64,000 bases of DNA. It comes from Pelomonas sp937871895 (GTDB lineage: Bacteria > Pseudomonadota > Gammaproteobacteria > Burkholderiales > Burkholderiaceae_C). The position numbers were made by a program, and so were the translations under genes. A model generated the notes under the pieces. The model did not search any database. It was given only the letters and a program-made list of their open reading frames with translations, and was not told the origin of the DNA. How positions within the stretch are numbered: the stretch's first letter is position 1; each line of letters starts with the position of its first letter. The stretch is taken from the NCBI RefSeq assembly GCF_046348265.1, contig NZ_JAXMEO010000010.1. The stretch is one strand, 5' to 3'. Below are positions 1 through 14,527 of this stretch, one piece after another.

Positions 1-159
1 GTGGCCCTGCCGCCGGCCGAGCGTGCACGCCTGGAGGGCGTGGAGCTGCGCGCCGGCCTGCCGGTGGATGTGATGGTGAAGCTCGGCGAGCGCTCGCTGC
101 TCGCCTGGTGGCTCAAGCCTTTGAGCGACCGCCTGGGCCGCACGTTCAGTGAAGCCTGA
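1..159 (+). CDS. HlyD/PrtE-family type I secretion membrane fusion protein, C-terminal end (partial)
   Basis: The frame is open from base 1 to a TGA at 157-159 and gives the last 52 residues of a protein that starts before the window. The tail reads LRAGLPVDVMVKLGERSLL, then AWWLKPLSDRLGRTFSEA. This is the typical end of PrtE/HlyD-type adaptor proteins, where a G(M/L)PV(E/D)V strand is followed by a Thr/Gly-Glu-Arg-(T/S) turn and a short helix (LLKPL.D.L..AF.E). Such proteins bridge an inner-membrane ABC exporter and an outer-membrane TolC-like channel. The partner ABC gene would be expected upstream, outside the window. Family membership is inferred from this short tail only. Confidence 0.7.
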   Translation: MALPPAERARLEGVELRAGLPVDVMVKLGERSLLAWWLKPLSDRLGRTFSEA

Positions 160-161
160 AC

Positions 162-686
162 CTACTGCGCCGACGGCAGGTTCAGCCAGCGCTGCAGATG
201 CTTGCGCAGCGAGGCAAAGTCGAGCGGCTTGGTCAGGTGCTCGTCCATGCCGGCCTCCAGGCTGGCGCAGACGTCAGCGTCCAGCGCGTGGGCGGTGAGC
301 GCCAAGATGGGGAAGGCCGCCAATTGCCCCTCGCGCTGCAGATTGCGCAGCCGGCGGGCGCACTCCAGGCCGTCCATGCCGGGCATCTGGATGTCCATCA
401 ACACCAGGTCGGGCACCTGGCGCGTGCAGGCATCAAGGGCCTCCTGGCCGTCAGCGGCCAGCACGGCCACCACGCCCATCATGGTCAGGAATTCGAGCGC
501 GACCACTTGATTGACCGGGTTGTCCTCCACCAGGAGGACACGGGGCCGTGAGCCCTCGTCCAGCGACAACCGCACCTCGGCAGCGACGAACCCACTTCGC
601 CCTGCCTCTCCCCCTTGCGATGCACTCAAACCAGCCCCCCTGGGTGCACTGATCTGGGCAAGCGCTGTTTTAAGCACTACGTCCAT
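162..686 (-). CDS. Single-domain response regulator (CheY-like receiver)
   Basis: This 174-residue protein has one receiver domain from about residue 49 to the end and no output domain. Visible motifs are LLVEDNPVNQ (acidic pocket), DLVLMDIQMPGMDG (phospho-acceptor Asp), ALTAH (switch Thr) and HLTKPLD (conserved Lys). The NPVNQ signature is the one usually found on receivers of hybrid histidine kinases that pass phosphate to an Hpt domain. The first 48 residues are low-complexity and match no domain, and the ATG has no strong ribosome-binding site, so the real start may be nearer the receiver. The stop lies 2 bases from the convergent HlyD-type gene. No partner kinase lies next to it, so its signalling partner is unknown. 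Confidence 0.75.
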   Translation of the reverse strand: MDVVLKTALAQISAPRGAGLSASQGGEAGRSGFVAAEVRLSLDEGSRPRVLLVEDNPVNQVVALEFLTMMGVVAVLAADGQEALDACTRQVPDLVLMDIQMPGMDGLECARRLRNLQREGQLAAFPILALTAHALDADVCASLEAGMDEHLTKPLDFASLRKHLQRWLNLPSAQ

Positions 687-878
687 TCGGATCTCACTGC
701 CTCTGCACTACTGGCGACCTTTTCTAGGACCGCCTTGATGAATCCAACGATTGTTGCGCCCCGGCCGGCCGGGCGCAACTGCCCACCCCTAGTTCGCCCC
801 GCCCGGGTCGCTTGCCCCTGCTGACAAATCAGAGCCCCCCGGCTTCCTAGAATGTCCGGCCCCCACCCGGAAGTACCC

Positions 879-6512
<5,634 letters not shown>

Positions 6513-6639
6513 TTGCAAAATGCCGCACCGCACCTTGCGGCAGATTCGCAATATTGGCGAACGCCCTGTCCAAGTTGTAGGAAATCTTGGCGAGAGGCTC
6601 CACAAGTCTTGGGCCACACATTCAGGGAGGAAAGTCGAA

Positions 6640-7935
6640 ATGTCTCATCGGCTCAAATGCGCCGGGCTTCTGGTTGCTCAATTGGTCCTGGCGGCGTCGC
6701 CCTGCGCCGCCTCGGACATGCTGAAGCCTCCGGTCGTTGAACTGAGAACCGCGCCCGTGTTGGTGGAACGCGGCAAGGGGCCCTCGATTCGAGTGGAAAG
6801 GGCGAAGGTAGCGATGATCGTCGGGGACGAAATCGGCTATCGGTCCATGGGAGCCTTTTGCGGCAGCAGGGAAAAGGTGCTCTTCTCACAGAGAGGCCTT
6901 GCGGTTTTCCCGGAGGGTGTCAGGCAGACAACCACGATGGAGCTCCGAAAACTCGGCTACCGACTGGAAGGGATTGGCCAAGCTGGCGCGTTTGATGTAG
7001 ACGTCAACGCTGCTCCGGACTTTCGGCTTGGGGTCGTAGTGAACGAAATGAACTCCGAGCTTTGCTATGCGATCGGAACCACGAAAGCAGAAGGCTGGGT
7101 GCTCTTGAAGCTGACATGGGCTCTTTTCTCGGAGCGGCAGCAAAAGGTTGTCTTTCAACGCGCTACGGAGGGTCTTGGCACAAGCACCGACAAGATCCTC
7201 GATCTCCACGAGCGCGCAATTCGTGCGAGTCTCCACAACTTCTTAGCAGCCCCGGAGTTCTCAGAGGCACTCGCTGCAAGCCTTGTTGGCCCCAACACCT
7301 CACCCAGCGCGATGCCCGCTTCGGCGCCAGTTGCGCAAGGCGGTGAAGCCATTTTGTTGAAGGCGCCACCATCGCTGGACGGAGGCGTGCAAAAGAACCA
7401 AAGCCGGATGGTGAATGCTGTCGTCAAGATCGAGACAGGCATCGGCTTCGGTAGCGGCTTCTTCATTGACAAGGCCGGGCACCTCTTGACGAACGCGCAT
7501 GTCGTCGAAGGCGCGAAATATGCCAGATTGACTCTAAAGAATGGAGACAAGGTCGTTGCTGAGGTCATCAAAGTCAATGCGATGGGTGATGTCGCGCTAC
7601 TCAAGGCAGCAAACCCAGCGGAGGACACGCTCAGTGTCAGCACGTCAGGCTCGCCCGATGTAGGGAGCGATGTCTATGCCATCGGTTCCCCTAGCGGTTT
7701 GAATCACACACTCACCAAGGGCGTGCTTAGTGCGAATCGAACGATCCAGGGATATCGCTTCCTACAAAGTGATGCCGCGATAACGTTCGGAAGCAGTGGT
7801 GGCCCACTATTGGACGCCGACGGTAGAGTCATCGGGATTGCAGTGCGCGCTCTCAACGGTGGCGTCAACGGCTTGAACTTCTTCATACCCATCGGTGAGG
7901 CTTTGAAGGACCTAAACGTCAACCTCCTGCCCTAG
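6640..7935 (+). CDS. Secreted trypsin-like (DegP/HtrA-type fold) serine protease
   Basis: This 431-residue protein begins with a signal peptide (hydrophobic LLVAQLVLAASPCAAS), so it is probably periplasmic. Residues about 25-210 form a region with no recognised domain. The C-terminal 160 residues are a chymotrypsin-fold peptidase with a full triad: His287 in TNAHVV, Asp317 in MGDVALL, and Ser386 in GSSGGPL. There is no PDZ domain, unlike DegP. The start at 6640 is supported by GGGAGG nine bases upstream; a longer open frame begins inside uvrA but has no such site. The gene follows uvrA by 127 bases. Lower G+C and more varied codon use than its neighbours hint at a different history. Confidence 0.85.
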   Translation: MSHRLKCAGLLVAQLVLAASPCAASDMLKPPVVELRTAPVLVERGKGPSIRVERAKVAMIVGDEIGYRSMGAFCGSREKVLFSQRGLAVFPEGVRQTTTMELRKLGYRLEGIGQAGAFDVDVNAAPDFRLGVVVNEMNSELCYAIGTTKAEGWVLLKLTWALFSERQQKVVFQRATEGLGTSTDKILDLHERAIRASLHNFLAAPEFSEALAASLVGPNTSPSAMPASAPVAQGGEAILLKAPPSLDGGVQKNQSRMVNAVVKIETGIGFGSGFFIDKAGHLLTNAHVVEGAKYARLTLKNGDKVVAEVIKVNAMGDVALLKAANPAEDTLSVSTSGSPDVGSDVYAIGSPSGLNHTLTKGVLSANRTIQGYRFLQSDAAITFGSSGGPLLDADGRVIGIAVRALNGGVNGLNFFIPIGEALKDLNVNLLP

Positions 7936-7949
7936 GTCTTCTGAGCCAG

Positions 7950-8035
7950 GTAGGGCAGGTCGTTGACCCGCCGTCTCGCCGCCCGACCTCATCCCCAAAA
8001 GCGGCGGGTTCCGCCTCCGGCTCAACCCGCCCTAC
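7950..8035. repeat. Extragenic palindromic (REP-like) element
   Basis: The ends are inverted: GTAGGGCAGGT at 7950-7960 faces AACCCGCCCTAC at 8024-8035, whose reverse complement is GTAGGGCGGGTT. A second inner pair (ACCCGCCG and GCGGCGGGT) lies between. The GTAGGGCGGGTT end is a common form of intergenic palindrome in proteobacteria. It occupies the gap between the protease gene and the next small membrane protein. Confidence 0.5.
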
Positions 8036-8167
8036 GCCTACGCCGCTGCGCCGGACGGGTTCGGCTTTCCAGAACCCCCACCTCGGCAAAGCTCGCTTCC
8101 TGCGCCGCTCGCGCGCCGCGACACTGCCGGCCGTTAGCGCGTGGGCGCTCTGCCAAGGAGGTGGGTG

Positions 8168-8557
8168 ATGTTGATCTTGTCTTGGGTCGTGGTGGGGTTG
8201 CTGCTGGTGCTGTGGTCAATCTTCGTCTGGGTGGGGCAGTTGCTGCTGACGGCGCTGCTGGGTGGCGCCAGCCACTTGCCGACGAAGGACCTCGGCGTGC
8301 CTGAGGCCTGGACGACCTGGCTGCCGCAGGCGCTGTCTGAATGGATGACGGCGGTGCTTGAAGCGGCGCAGCCCTGGCTACAGACCGTGGTGGACCAGAT
8401 GCCGGTTTTGGCAGGTGGCATCGAGGTGCTGGCCTGGGTGCTCTGGGCGCTGGGGGCGCTGCTGCTGGTGCTGGCGGGTGGGGCGGCCCATGTGGGGGTG
8501 CGGATGTGGCAGCGCAGCCAGGCTGCGACGCCACGGGCGACGCTGATCGCGTCTTGA
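8168..8557 (+). CDS. Small membrane protein of unknown function
   Basis: The 129-residue product has two hydrophobic segments: one at the N-terminus (residues about 2-25, ILSWVVVGLLLVLWSIFVWV) and one near residues 92-112 (LAWVLWALGALLLVLAGG). Between them is an amphipathic region rich in Trp and Ala. The start at 8168 is preceded by AAGGAGGTG at a good spacing. An upstream GTG at 8141 is in frame but has no such site. I recognise no family. The topology (hairpin with a loop of about 65 residues) suggests an inner-membrane protein. It stands alone between a REP-like element and the LysE-type exporter. Confidence 0.7.
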   Translation: MLILSWVVVGLLLVLWSIFVWVGQLLLTALLGGASHLPTKDLGVPEAWTTWLPQALSEWMTAVLEAAQPWLQTVVDQMPVLAGGIEVLAWVLWALGALLLVLAGGAAHVGVRMWQRSQAATPRATLIAS

Positions 8558-8661
8558 GCGGGTCCTGCTCCGCGCGGCGGCGCCGCAGCCGACGACGGTG
8601 ACTTCGGACACGATGTACCGACCGGCGTACAAAGCGGGCATCGCCCTCCACATCCCCGGCC

Positions 8662-9279
8662 ATGCTCAGCCCCGAATTCCTGCTCACCTCGCTCATCGTC
8701 GTGCTCATCCCGGGCACGGGCGTGCTGTTCACCGTCTCCACGGGCCTGACCCAAGGCCGCATGGCGAGCGTGTACGCGGCGCTGGGCTGCACGCTGGGCA
8801 TCGTGCCGCACCTGCTGGCGACCGTATTAGGGCTGGCGGCCGTGCTGCACACCAGCGCGCTGGCGTTTGAGGCGCTGCGCGTCGCGGGTGTGCTGTACCT
8901 GTTCTACGTGGCCGTCGCCACCTGGCGGGATCGCTCGGCCTTTGCGGTGGACGCACAGGCGCCGCACGCGTCGAACTCCCGGCTCGTGGTCAAGGCGGTG
9001 CTGCTCAACGTCCTCAACCCCAAGCTGACGCTGTTCTTCCTGGCCTTTCTGCCGCAGTTCGTGCCGGCCGGCAGCGCACACCCGCTGGACCATCTGCTGG
9101 GCCTGAGCGGCGTGTTCATGGCCATGACCTTTGCCGTGTTCGTGGCCTACGGCCTGCTGGCCCACGCCTTCCGCCGCACGGTGATCGAGTCGCGCACGGT
9201 GCAGGACGTGTTGCGGCGCAGCTTTGCGGCGGCGTTCGCGGGGTTGGGGCTGAAGCTGGCGCTCAGCGAGCGGAGCTGA
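8662..9279 (+). CDS. LysE/RhtB-family amino-acid exporter
   Basis: This 205-residue protein has about six hydrophobic segments and the N-terminal family signature: LIPGTGVLFTVSTGLTQGR near residues 14-32, then GCTLGI. A second conserved stretch, KAVLLNVLNPKLTLFFLAFLPQFV, lies about residues 113-136. LysE/RhtB proteins export amino acids or their analogues across the inner membrane by proton antiport. The substrate cannot be told from the sequence. No strong ribosome-binding site is seen before the ATG at 8662. It appears to be a single-gene unit. Confidence 0.9.
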   Translation: MLSPEFLLTSLIVVLIPGTGVLFTVSTGLTQGRMASVYAALGCTLGIVPHLLATVLGLAAVLHTSALAFEALRVAGVLYLFYVAVATWRDRSAFAVDAQAPHASNSRLVVKAVLLNVLNPKLTLFFLAFLPQFVPAGSAHPLDHLLGLSGVFMAMTFAVFVAYGLLAHAFRRTVIESRTVQDVLRRSFAAAFAGLGLKLALSERS

Positions 9280-9321
9280 GCTTGGGTAGCATTGGCCACA
9301 TCGTCACCGCTCCATCAAACC

Positions 9322-9552
9322 ATGTCCTCCTACCGCGACCTCATCACGCTGGAGCCCGGCAAGCGCGGCGGTAAGCCTTGCATTCGTGGGCTCCGCATCA
9401 CCGTGTACGACGTGCTCGATTGTCTGGCGCGAGGCATGACGCAGGCGGACATCATTGAGGACTTCCCGGAACTGACGGTTGAGGACATCCAGGCGGCGCT
9501 GGCGTACGCCGCTGACCGCGAGCGCCATACGGCTTGGGTGCACGCGGCGTGA
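9322..9552 (+). CDS. DUF433 antitoxin-like protein
   Basis: This 76-residue protein matches the DUF433 pattern: ITLEPGKRGGKPCIRGLRITVYDVL, then DIIEDFPELTVEDIQAAL and a C-terminal helix. DUF433 proteins have a winged helix-turn-helix and are paired with PIN-like toxins in VapBC-style systems. I chose the ATG at 9322 because DUF433 proteins begin close to this point; an in-frame TTG at 9292 would add ten residues of no known match. Its stop TGA overlaps the GTG start of the next gene (GTGA), so the two are translationally coupled. The product is expected to bind the toxin and autoregulate the operon. Confidence 0.85.
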   Translation: MSSYRDLITLEPGKRGGKPCIRGLRITVYDVLDCLARGMTQADIIEDFPELTVEDIQAALAYAADRERHTAWVHAA

Positions 9553-9881
9553 AGCTGCTGCTGGACGAGAACCTCTCGCACCGATTGGTCCCGGGCCTTC
9601 AAGCGGCCTACCCTGGCAGCGGTCAAGTGACGCTGCTCGGGCTGTCAGGCGCAGATGACCATGCCGTTTGGCGCTACGCCCGTGATCAAGGCTACGTGGT
9701 CGTGACCAAGGACGACGATTTTCTTGACCTCGCCGCGCACTATGGGCCACCGCCTGTCGTGCTGCGCTTGCTGCTCGGCAACTGCAGCAATGACCGCGTG
9801 CTGACGGCGCTGGTGGACCACCAATCGAGCATCATGGAGCGAATTGAAGCAGGTGATGTCGGCGTGATCGAACTGGGCTGA
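9549..9881 (+). CDS. DUF5615 PIN-like toxin
   Basis: The 110-residue product begins KLLLDENLSHRLVPGL and contains SGADDHAVWRYARDQGYVVVTKDDDFLDLA. These acidic clusters (Asp5/Glu6, Asp-Asp before the HAVW helix, and TKDDDF) are the metal-binding positions of PIN-like nucleases of the DUF5615/Mut7-C type. The gene starts at a GTG that overlaps the antitoxin stop by four bases. By family knowledge it is the likely RNase toxin of a type II toxin-antitoxin module. Toxicity here is not shown by sequence. Confidence 0.85.
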   Translation: MKLLLDENLSHRLVPGLQAAYPGSGQVTLLGLSGADDHAVWRYARDQGYVVVTKDDDFLDLAAHYGPPPVVLRLLLGNCSNDRVLTALVDHQSSIMERIEAGDVGVIELG

Positions 9882-9899
9882 CAACAGGCAGGAGCAACG

Positions 9900-11927
9900 A
9901 TGCGTGCGATGAAGCTGCTGGCATGGGCCGTAGGCGGCGTGGTGGCCTTGATGGCGGTGCTGTTGGCCGCTGTGCTGCTCTTCGTCAACCCCAACGACTA
10001 CAAGGACCGCATCGCGGCAGCGGTGAAGGCACAGACGGGGCGGGAGCTGGCGCTGCCGGGTGAGCTGAAGCTGAGCGTCTTCCCGTGGCTGGCGCTGCAG
10101 GTGGGCGAGGCGCGGCTGGGCAACCCGCCGGGCTTTGGGGCGGAGCCCTTCCTGACGCTCAAGAGCGCCTCGCTGCGCGTGAAGCTGCTGCCCCTGCTGC
10201 TGCAGCGCAAGCTGGAGGTGGACCGGGTCACCATTGACGGCTTGCAGTTGGCGCTGAAGCGCAACGAGGCGGGCAAGGGCAATTGGGAGGTGGCCGAAGC
10301 CGACCGCAGCGATGCACCGGCCAACAAGGACAACGCACCGCCTGAGCTGGAACTGGCCGGCGTTGACGTGACGAACAGCCGCATCAGCCTGGGCGCGATG
10401 GTGGCCGACCAACTGGAGCTGCATCTGGGCCGTGTGGCGCCGGGCACACCGGTGCCGCTGCGCATGGCCGTGCAGCTCAAGCCCGCCGCCGACGCGCCGC
10501 CGGTGCCCCTGGCCTTGCAGTTCAAGCTGACGCTGGATGCCAAGGCGCAGCGCTACCAGTTGGCCGAGCTGAAGCTGGACGCCACGCTGCCGCGCCCGGC
10601 TGGCAAACCCGTGGCGATCGGCTTTGCATCGCCGCTGATCGACATCGACCTCGCCAAGCAAACCCTGGCCGAGGCGAGCTTTGAAACCCATGTGGCCGGC
10701 GCGCAGCTCAAGGGCCAGCTCAGCGGAAGCCAGCTGTTGGACGCGGCTGCGCTCAAAGGCCGCTTTGAGCTGGCCGAGCTGTCGCCGCGCACGCTGTTTG
10801 CCACCCTTGGCCTGCCGGTGCCCAACACGCGCGACGCCACGCGCCTGACGCGGCTGGCAGCCAAAGGTCAGTTCAGCTGGGCGCAGGGCCTTGCCCGCGC
10901 GGATGGCCTGGCGCTGCAGCTGGACGACACGACGCTGCGCGGCCAACTGGCCTACCGCATCGAGGATTCCGGCCTCGACTTTGACCTCGCGGTGGACCGC
11001 ATCGACCTGGACCGCTACTCGCCGCCGCCATCGGCCGCACCCGCTGCCGCATCAAGCGCCAAGCACGAGCCCATCGAGCTGCCCATCGATTTCTTGAAGC
11101 CGCTCAGGGCGCGCGGCAAGTTCCAGGTTGGCGAGATCCGCGTGGCGCGCCTGGCCTTGACGGACCTGAGCGCCCAGCTCGATGCGCGTGATGGCCTCAC
11201 GCGGCTGTCGCCCCTCAGCGCCAAGGTCTACGGCGGGCAGTACAGCGGCAATATCAGCATCGACAGCCGCGCCACCGTGCCTGTGCTGAGCCTGGACGAG
11301 CGCCTGTCCGGCATCGACGTGGCGGCGCTGCTCAAGGACTTTGCCAACTCCAATCGGCTCTCCGGCCGGGGCACCGTCACGGCCAAGCTCACGGCCAAGG
11401 GCCGCAACAGCGATGCCCTGGTACGCAGCGTGGACGGCACGCTCACGGCCGACGTGGCGGGCGGCGCCATCGAGGGCTTTGACCTCTGGAACGCAATCGC
11501 GCAGGCGCAGTCCCTGCTCACGCAGCGCAAGCTGGCGGCCAACAGCAGCAGCACGGGCCGTTCGGCGTTCGACACCTTCCGCGCTTCAGCCGAGCTGGTG
11601 GACGGCGTGGCCACCACGCGTGACCTGCGCGTCAGCTCGCCACGTCTGCAGGTGAGCGGCGAAGGCACGACCAACCTCGTGACTCAGCAGCTGGATTGGC
11701 GCGTCAACGCCGCCGTGCTCAAGACGGCCGAGGCCGACGCTGCCGGCATGGCCGACCTGAAGCTGGCCAACATCCCGGTCAAGATCACCGGCACGATGTC
11801 TGACCCGACCATCCGCCCCGACCTGTCCGGCCTCGCCTTGGGCCGCGTGAAGGAGCAGATCGAGGCCAAGAAGGACGTGATCAAGGAAAAGGTGAAGGAC
11901 CGGCTGAAGGGATTTTTGAGCCGGTAG
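9900..11927 (+). CDS. AsmA-family envelope protein
   Basis: This 675-residue protein starts with one membrane anchor (residues about 7-30) followed by the AsmA N-terminal signature, FVNPNDYKDRIAAAVKAQTG, then LPGELKLSVFPWLALQVGEA. The C-terminal third has the AsmA pattern of beta strands ending in VKITGTMSDPTIRPDLSGL. AsmA-like proteins span the periplasm and are linked to outer-membrane assembly and phospholipid transport. AGGAG lies ten bases before the ATG. It follows the toxin-antitoxin pair by 18 bases, but a functional link is unlikely. Confidence 0.9.
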   Translation: MRAMKLLAWAVGGVVALMAVLLAAVLLFVNPNDYKDRIAAAVKAQTGRELALPGELKLSVFPWLALQVGEARLGNPPGFGAEPFLTLKSASLRVKLLPLLLQRKLEVDRVTIDGLQLALKRNEAGKGNWEVAEADRSDAPANKDNAPPELELAGVDVTNSRISLGAMVADQLELHLGRVAPGTPVPLRMAVQLKPAADAPPVPLALQFKLTLDAKAQRYQLAELKLDATLPRPAGKPVAIGFASPLIDIDLAKQTLAEASFETHVAGAQLKGQLSGSQLLDAAALKGRFELAELSPRTLFATLGLPVPNTRDATRLTRLAAKGQFSWAQGLARADGLALQLDDTTLRGQLAYRIEDSGLDFDLAVDRIDLDRYSPPPSAAPAAASSAKHEPIELPIDFLKPLRARGKFQVGEIRVARLALTDLSAQLDARDGLTRLSPLSAKVYGGQYSGNISIDSRATVPVLSLDERLSGIDVAALLKDFANSNRLSGRGTVTAKLTAKGRNSDALVRSVDGTLTADVAGGAIEGFDLWNAIAQAQSLLTQRKLAANSSSTGRSAFDTFRASAELVDGVATTRDLRVSSPRLQVSGEGTTNLVTQQLDWRVNAAVLKTAEADAAGMADLKLANIPVKITGTMSDPTIRPDLSGLALGRVKEQIEAKKDVIKEKVKDRLKGFLSR

Positions 11928-12004
11928 GCGGCGGCCTCCGTCACACAGCTTTCATCTCGGCTCCTTAGGCTCGCAGGCTTTCATGCCTGCAGTCTGGAGC
12001 CGCC

Positions 12005-13432
12005 TTGAAACTCCGTCCCTTCTTCACTTTGTCCCTCGCCTCGCTGAGCCTCGGCCTTGGCCTGGCACCAAGCGCCGCTTCGGCCGCCAGCTTCGTCAAT
12101 GGCCTTGCTCTGTCCGGCGACCTGCTCGACCTCTCGGGCGGCGCCTCGGTCAACAACGGCCGCGTGGGCTATTTCTCAGACATCTACTACGACCGCAATC
12201 GCAACGTGTGGTGGGGCTTGTCGGACCGCGGCCCCGGCGGTGGCACGCTGGACTACGCGACGCGCGCACAGCGCTTCACGCTCGACGTGGACGCCAACAC
12301 CGGCGCGATCAGCAACTTCAAGATCGTGCAGACCGTGGTGTTCGGCAGCAACGGCAACCCGCTCAACGGCATTGCTCCCAGCCCCAGCAACACGCTGGGC
12401 CTGGCGCATGACTCCGAGGGCATCGTCGTGCTCCCGAAGACGGGCAACCTGCTGGTGTCTGACGAATACGGCCCCTCGGTGCGCGAGTTCACGCGCAGCG
12501 GCGAGCTGGTGCGCACCTACATCACGCCGGCCAACCTGATCCCGCGCAACGCCGGCACGGGCACGCCCAACTTTGCAGGCGACACCGGCAACACCGCCGG
12601 CAAGCGCACCAACCGGGGCTTTGAAGGCCTGGCCGTCAGCCCGGACGGCAACTATGCCTACGCCGTGCTGCAAAGCGCGATGCTGGACGAAGGCGGTGGC
12701 AGCGGCAGCATCAACCGCATCGTCAAGTTCGACACCAGCACCGGTCTGGCCGTGGGGCAGTACGCCTACGCCATGAAGCGCAGTAGCCAAGGCCAAGGCG
12801 TGTCGGCCCTGGTGGCCATCAATGACCACGAGTTCTTCGTGCTGGAGCGCAACAACCGGGGCGTGGGCATCGGGGCTGAGCTGGCTACCGCCGACAAGGA
12901 GGTCTACCGCATCGACCTGACCGGCGCGACCGACGTGACAGGCATCAACCTCGCGACGGCCGCAGCCGGCAGCTACACCAAGGTCAGCAAGTCGGCACCG
13001 GTCATTGATCTGGACGCCAACACGCTGGCACAGCTGGGCGGCAAGAGCCCGGAAAAGTGGGAAGGCCTGGCCATCGGCCCCAAACTCAACAACGGCAGCT
13101 ACCTGATCCTGGCCGGCACCGACAACGACTACAGCGTGACGCAGAACGGCACGGGCACCCAGTTCGACGTCTACCTGCGCTTCACTGATGCCGACCCCTA
13201 CGCCGGCAGCATCCAGTGCCCGCTGGGCCAGACCACCGGCTGCACGGGACCTTTGAGCAGCGTGCCCGGCGATGGCAGCTACCGACTGCTGCCCGGCGTG
13301 CTGCACGCCTACACCGTGACGGCTGCCGAGCTGGGCGCCTTTCAGGCCCCAGTGCCCGAGCCCACCACCTGGGGGCTGATGGGCGCCGGCTTGCTGGGCA
13401 TGGCGGCGTACCGCCGCCGCCGTCACGCCTGA
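12005..13432 (+). CDS. PEP-CTERM esterase-like/phytase-domain protein
   Basis: The 475-residue product has a Sec signal peptide (to about residue 28). The main domain is an esterase-like-phytase beta-propeller type, with SDIYYDRNRNVWWGLSDRG, HDSEGIVVLPKTGNLLVSDEYGPSVREF and FEGLAVSPDGNYAYAVLQSA. It ends in a PEP-CTERM sorting tag (VPEPTTWGLMGAGLLGMAAY followed by RRRRHA), which an exosortase would cleave to place the protein in the outer envelope. The start codon is TTG at 12005, seven bases after GGAG. No exosortase gene is in the window. Its stop is separated from the convergent hydrolase by one base. Confidence 0.87.
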   Translation: MKLRPFFTLSLASLSLGLGLAPSAASAASFVNGLALSGDLLDLSGGASVNNGRVGYFSDIYYDRNRNVWWGLSDRGPGGGTLDYATRAQRFTLDVDANTGAISNFKIVQTVVFGSNGNPLNGIAPSPSNTLGLAHDSEGIVVLPKTGNLLVSDEYGPSVREFTRSGELVRTYITPANLIPRNAGTGTPNFAGDTGNTAGKRTNRGFEGLAVSPDGNYAYAVLQSAMLDEGGGSGSINRIVKFDTSTGLAVGQYAYAMKRSSQGQGVSALVAINDHEFFVLERNNRGVGIGAELATADKEVYRIDLTGATDVTGINLATAAAGSYTKVSKSAPVIDLDANTLAQLGGKSPEKWEGLAIGPKLNNGSYLILAGTDNDYSVTQNGTGTQFDVYLRFTDADPYAGSIQCPLGQTTGCTGPLSSVPGDGSYRLLPGVLHAYTVTAAELGAFQAPVPEPTTWGLMGAGLLGMAAYRRRRHA

Positions 13433-13433
13433 C

Positions 13434-14333
13434 TCACTTGGATGCAACGGCCTCGCGCACGGCATTGACGACGAGGCTGTTGTCGTCCCACATCAAGAAG
13501 TGGTAACCGGCGGCGCTCATGCGGATCTGCACGCCCGCGAGGCTCGCGTACTGCTGCTCGAAGATCGCCTTGGTGCTGGCCTCGGTGCTGCCCATGGGGG
13601 CATACGCTGCCCAGGCGCCGAGCACCGTGGTGGGTGCCTTGACCTTGGGCAGCAGCGGGCGCAAGTCGGCGGTCCAGAGCTCTGACATCGCCGCAGCGGT
13701 GGTGGCACGGTCGCTGGCCAGGCCCCACTCAATGACCGTCGCGACACGGGCGGGGTCCTTGCTCATGCCCTGGGCGCTCTGGCGCGTTTGCTGCTCGTAG
13801 GCCTCCTTGGGGCTGGCCAGCACGCCCGCCTTCATCTGCGCAGCCATGCCCTGCAACTGCTCCGGCGTGGCGCTGGGCATGCGCAAGCCCATGATGAAGG
13901 GCAGGCTGTCCACGATCACGAGTCGGCCCACGGCAGCGGGTTGCTGCGCGGCCATCATCAGCGCCAGGGCGCCACCCAGGCTATGGCCAACGACGACCGG
14001 CGCCTGCAGCTTCTCCGCATCGACGTAGGCCAGCAGACGGTCACGCATGGGCGCGAGGAAGGCGTCCACGGCCGCCGGCTTGGCGCCGGCAAAGCCGGGC
14101 AACTGCACGATGTGGCATTGCACCTGCGGCTGCAGGGCGGCGCAGGTCTCGCGCCAGACGCTGCCCGCGCTGTTGAGGCCCGGCACCATCAGCACGGGCT
14201 TGCCGGTGCCGACGACCTCGACCTCCAGCTCCTGGAAGTTCTTCTTGGTCTGCGCCTGTGCGGCAACGGCGGCAACAAGGACGGTGGCCGCCACGACCAG
14301 ACGGCGGAACAGGGGCGTGCGGGATGCGTTCAT
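13434..14333 (-). CDS. Secreted alpha/beta-hydrolase
   Basis: This 299-residue protein has a signal peptide (residues 1-28, ending AAVAAQAQ) and an alpha/beta-hydrolase fold. The oxyanion turn is VPGLNSAG, the nucleophile is Ser118 in VVGHSLGG, and the C-terminal histidine is probably in AAGYHFLMWD. Substrate is unknown; the family includes esterases and lactonases. I chose the ATG at 14333 because AAGGAG precedes it by about seven bases; an earlier ATG at 14396 would hide the signal peptide. It is transcribed divergently from the TetR gene, and the shared region carries a palindromic operator, so it is probably under TetR control. Confidence 0.85.
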   Translation of the reverse strand: MNASRTPLFRRLVVAATVLVAAVAAQAQTKKNFQELEVEVVGTGKPVLMVPGLNSAGSVWRETCAALQPQVQCHIVQLPGFAGAKPAAVDAFLAPMRDRLLAYVDAEKLQAPVVVGHSLGGALALMMAAQQPAAVGRLVIVDSLPFIMGLRMPSATPEQLQGMAAQMKAGVLASPKEAYEQQTRQSAQGMSKDPARVATVIEWGLASDRATTAAAMSELWTADLRPLLPKVKAPTTVLGAWAAYAPMGSTEASTKAIFEQQYASLAGVQIRMSAAGYHFLMWDDNSLVVNAVREAVASK

Positions 14334-14501
14334 GGGGGTCTCCTTCGGGTTGGGGCGCAGCGCGATGTGCGCTTGGCTGGAACGCATGGTCTCCAAGCGC
14401 CGCCACCGGCGCCCGCCCCTGCCGACGAATCGCCAGCCGGCACGACGGTTGGCAAATCCCTCGGGCGAGCGGGGCCACGCAGGTGGGCGGCTTGCTATTT
14501 C

Positions 14502-14513
14502 GCACGACCGTGC
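14502..14513. promoter_or_regulatory. Probable TetR operator 1 (GCACG-AC-CGTGC)
   Basis: A perfect inverted repeat GCACGACCGTGC sits inside TTTCGCACGACCGTGCTAAA, 14 bases before the TetR start and within the intergenic region shared with the divergent hydrolase. The same palindrome, with the same TTTC flank, recurs at 15186. Two identical copies bracketing the regulator gene strongly suggest its binding sites. This is inference, as no binding data exist. Confidence 0.7.
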
Positions 14514-14527
14514 TAAATTCCGTTCCC

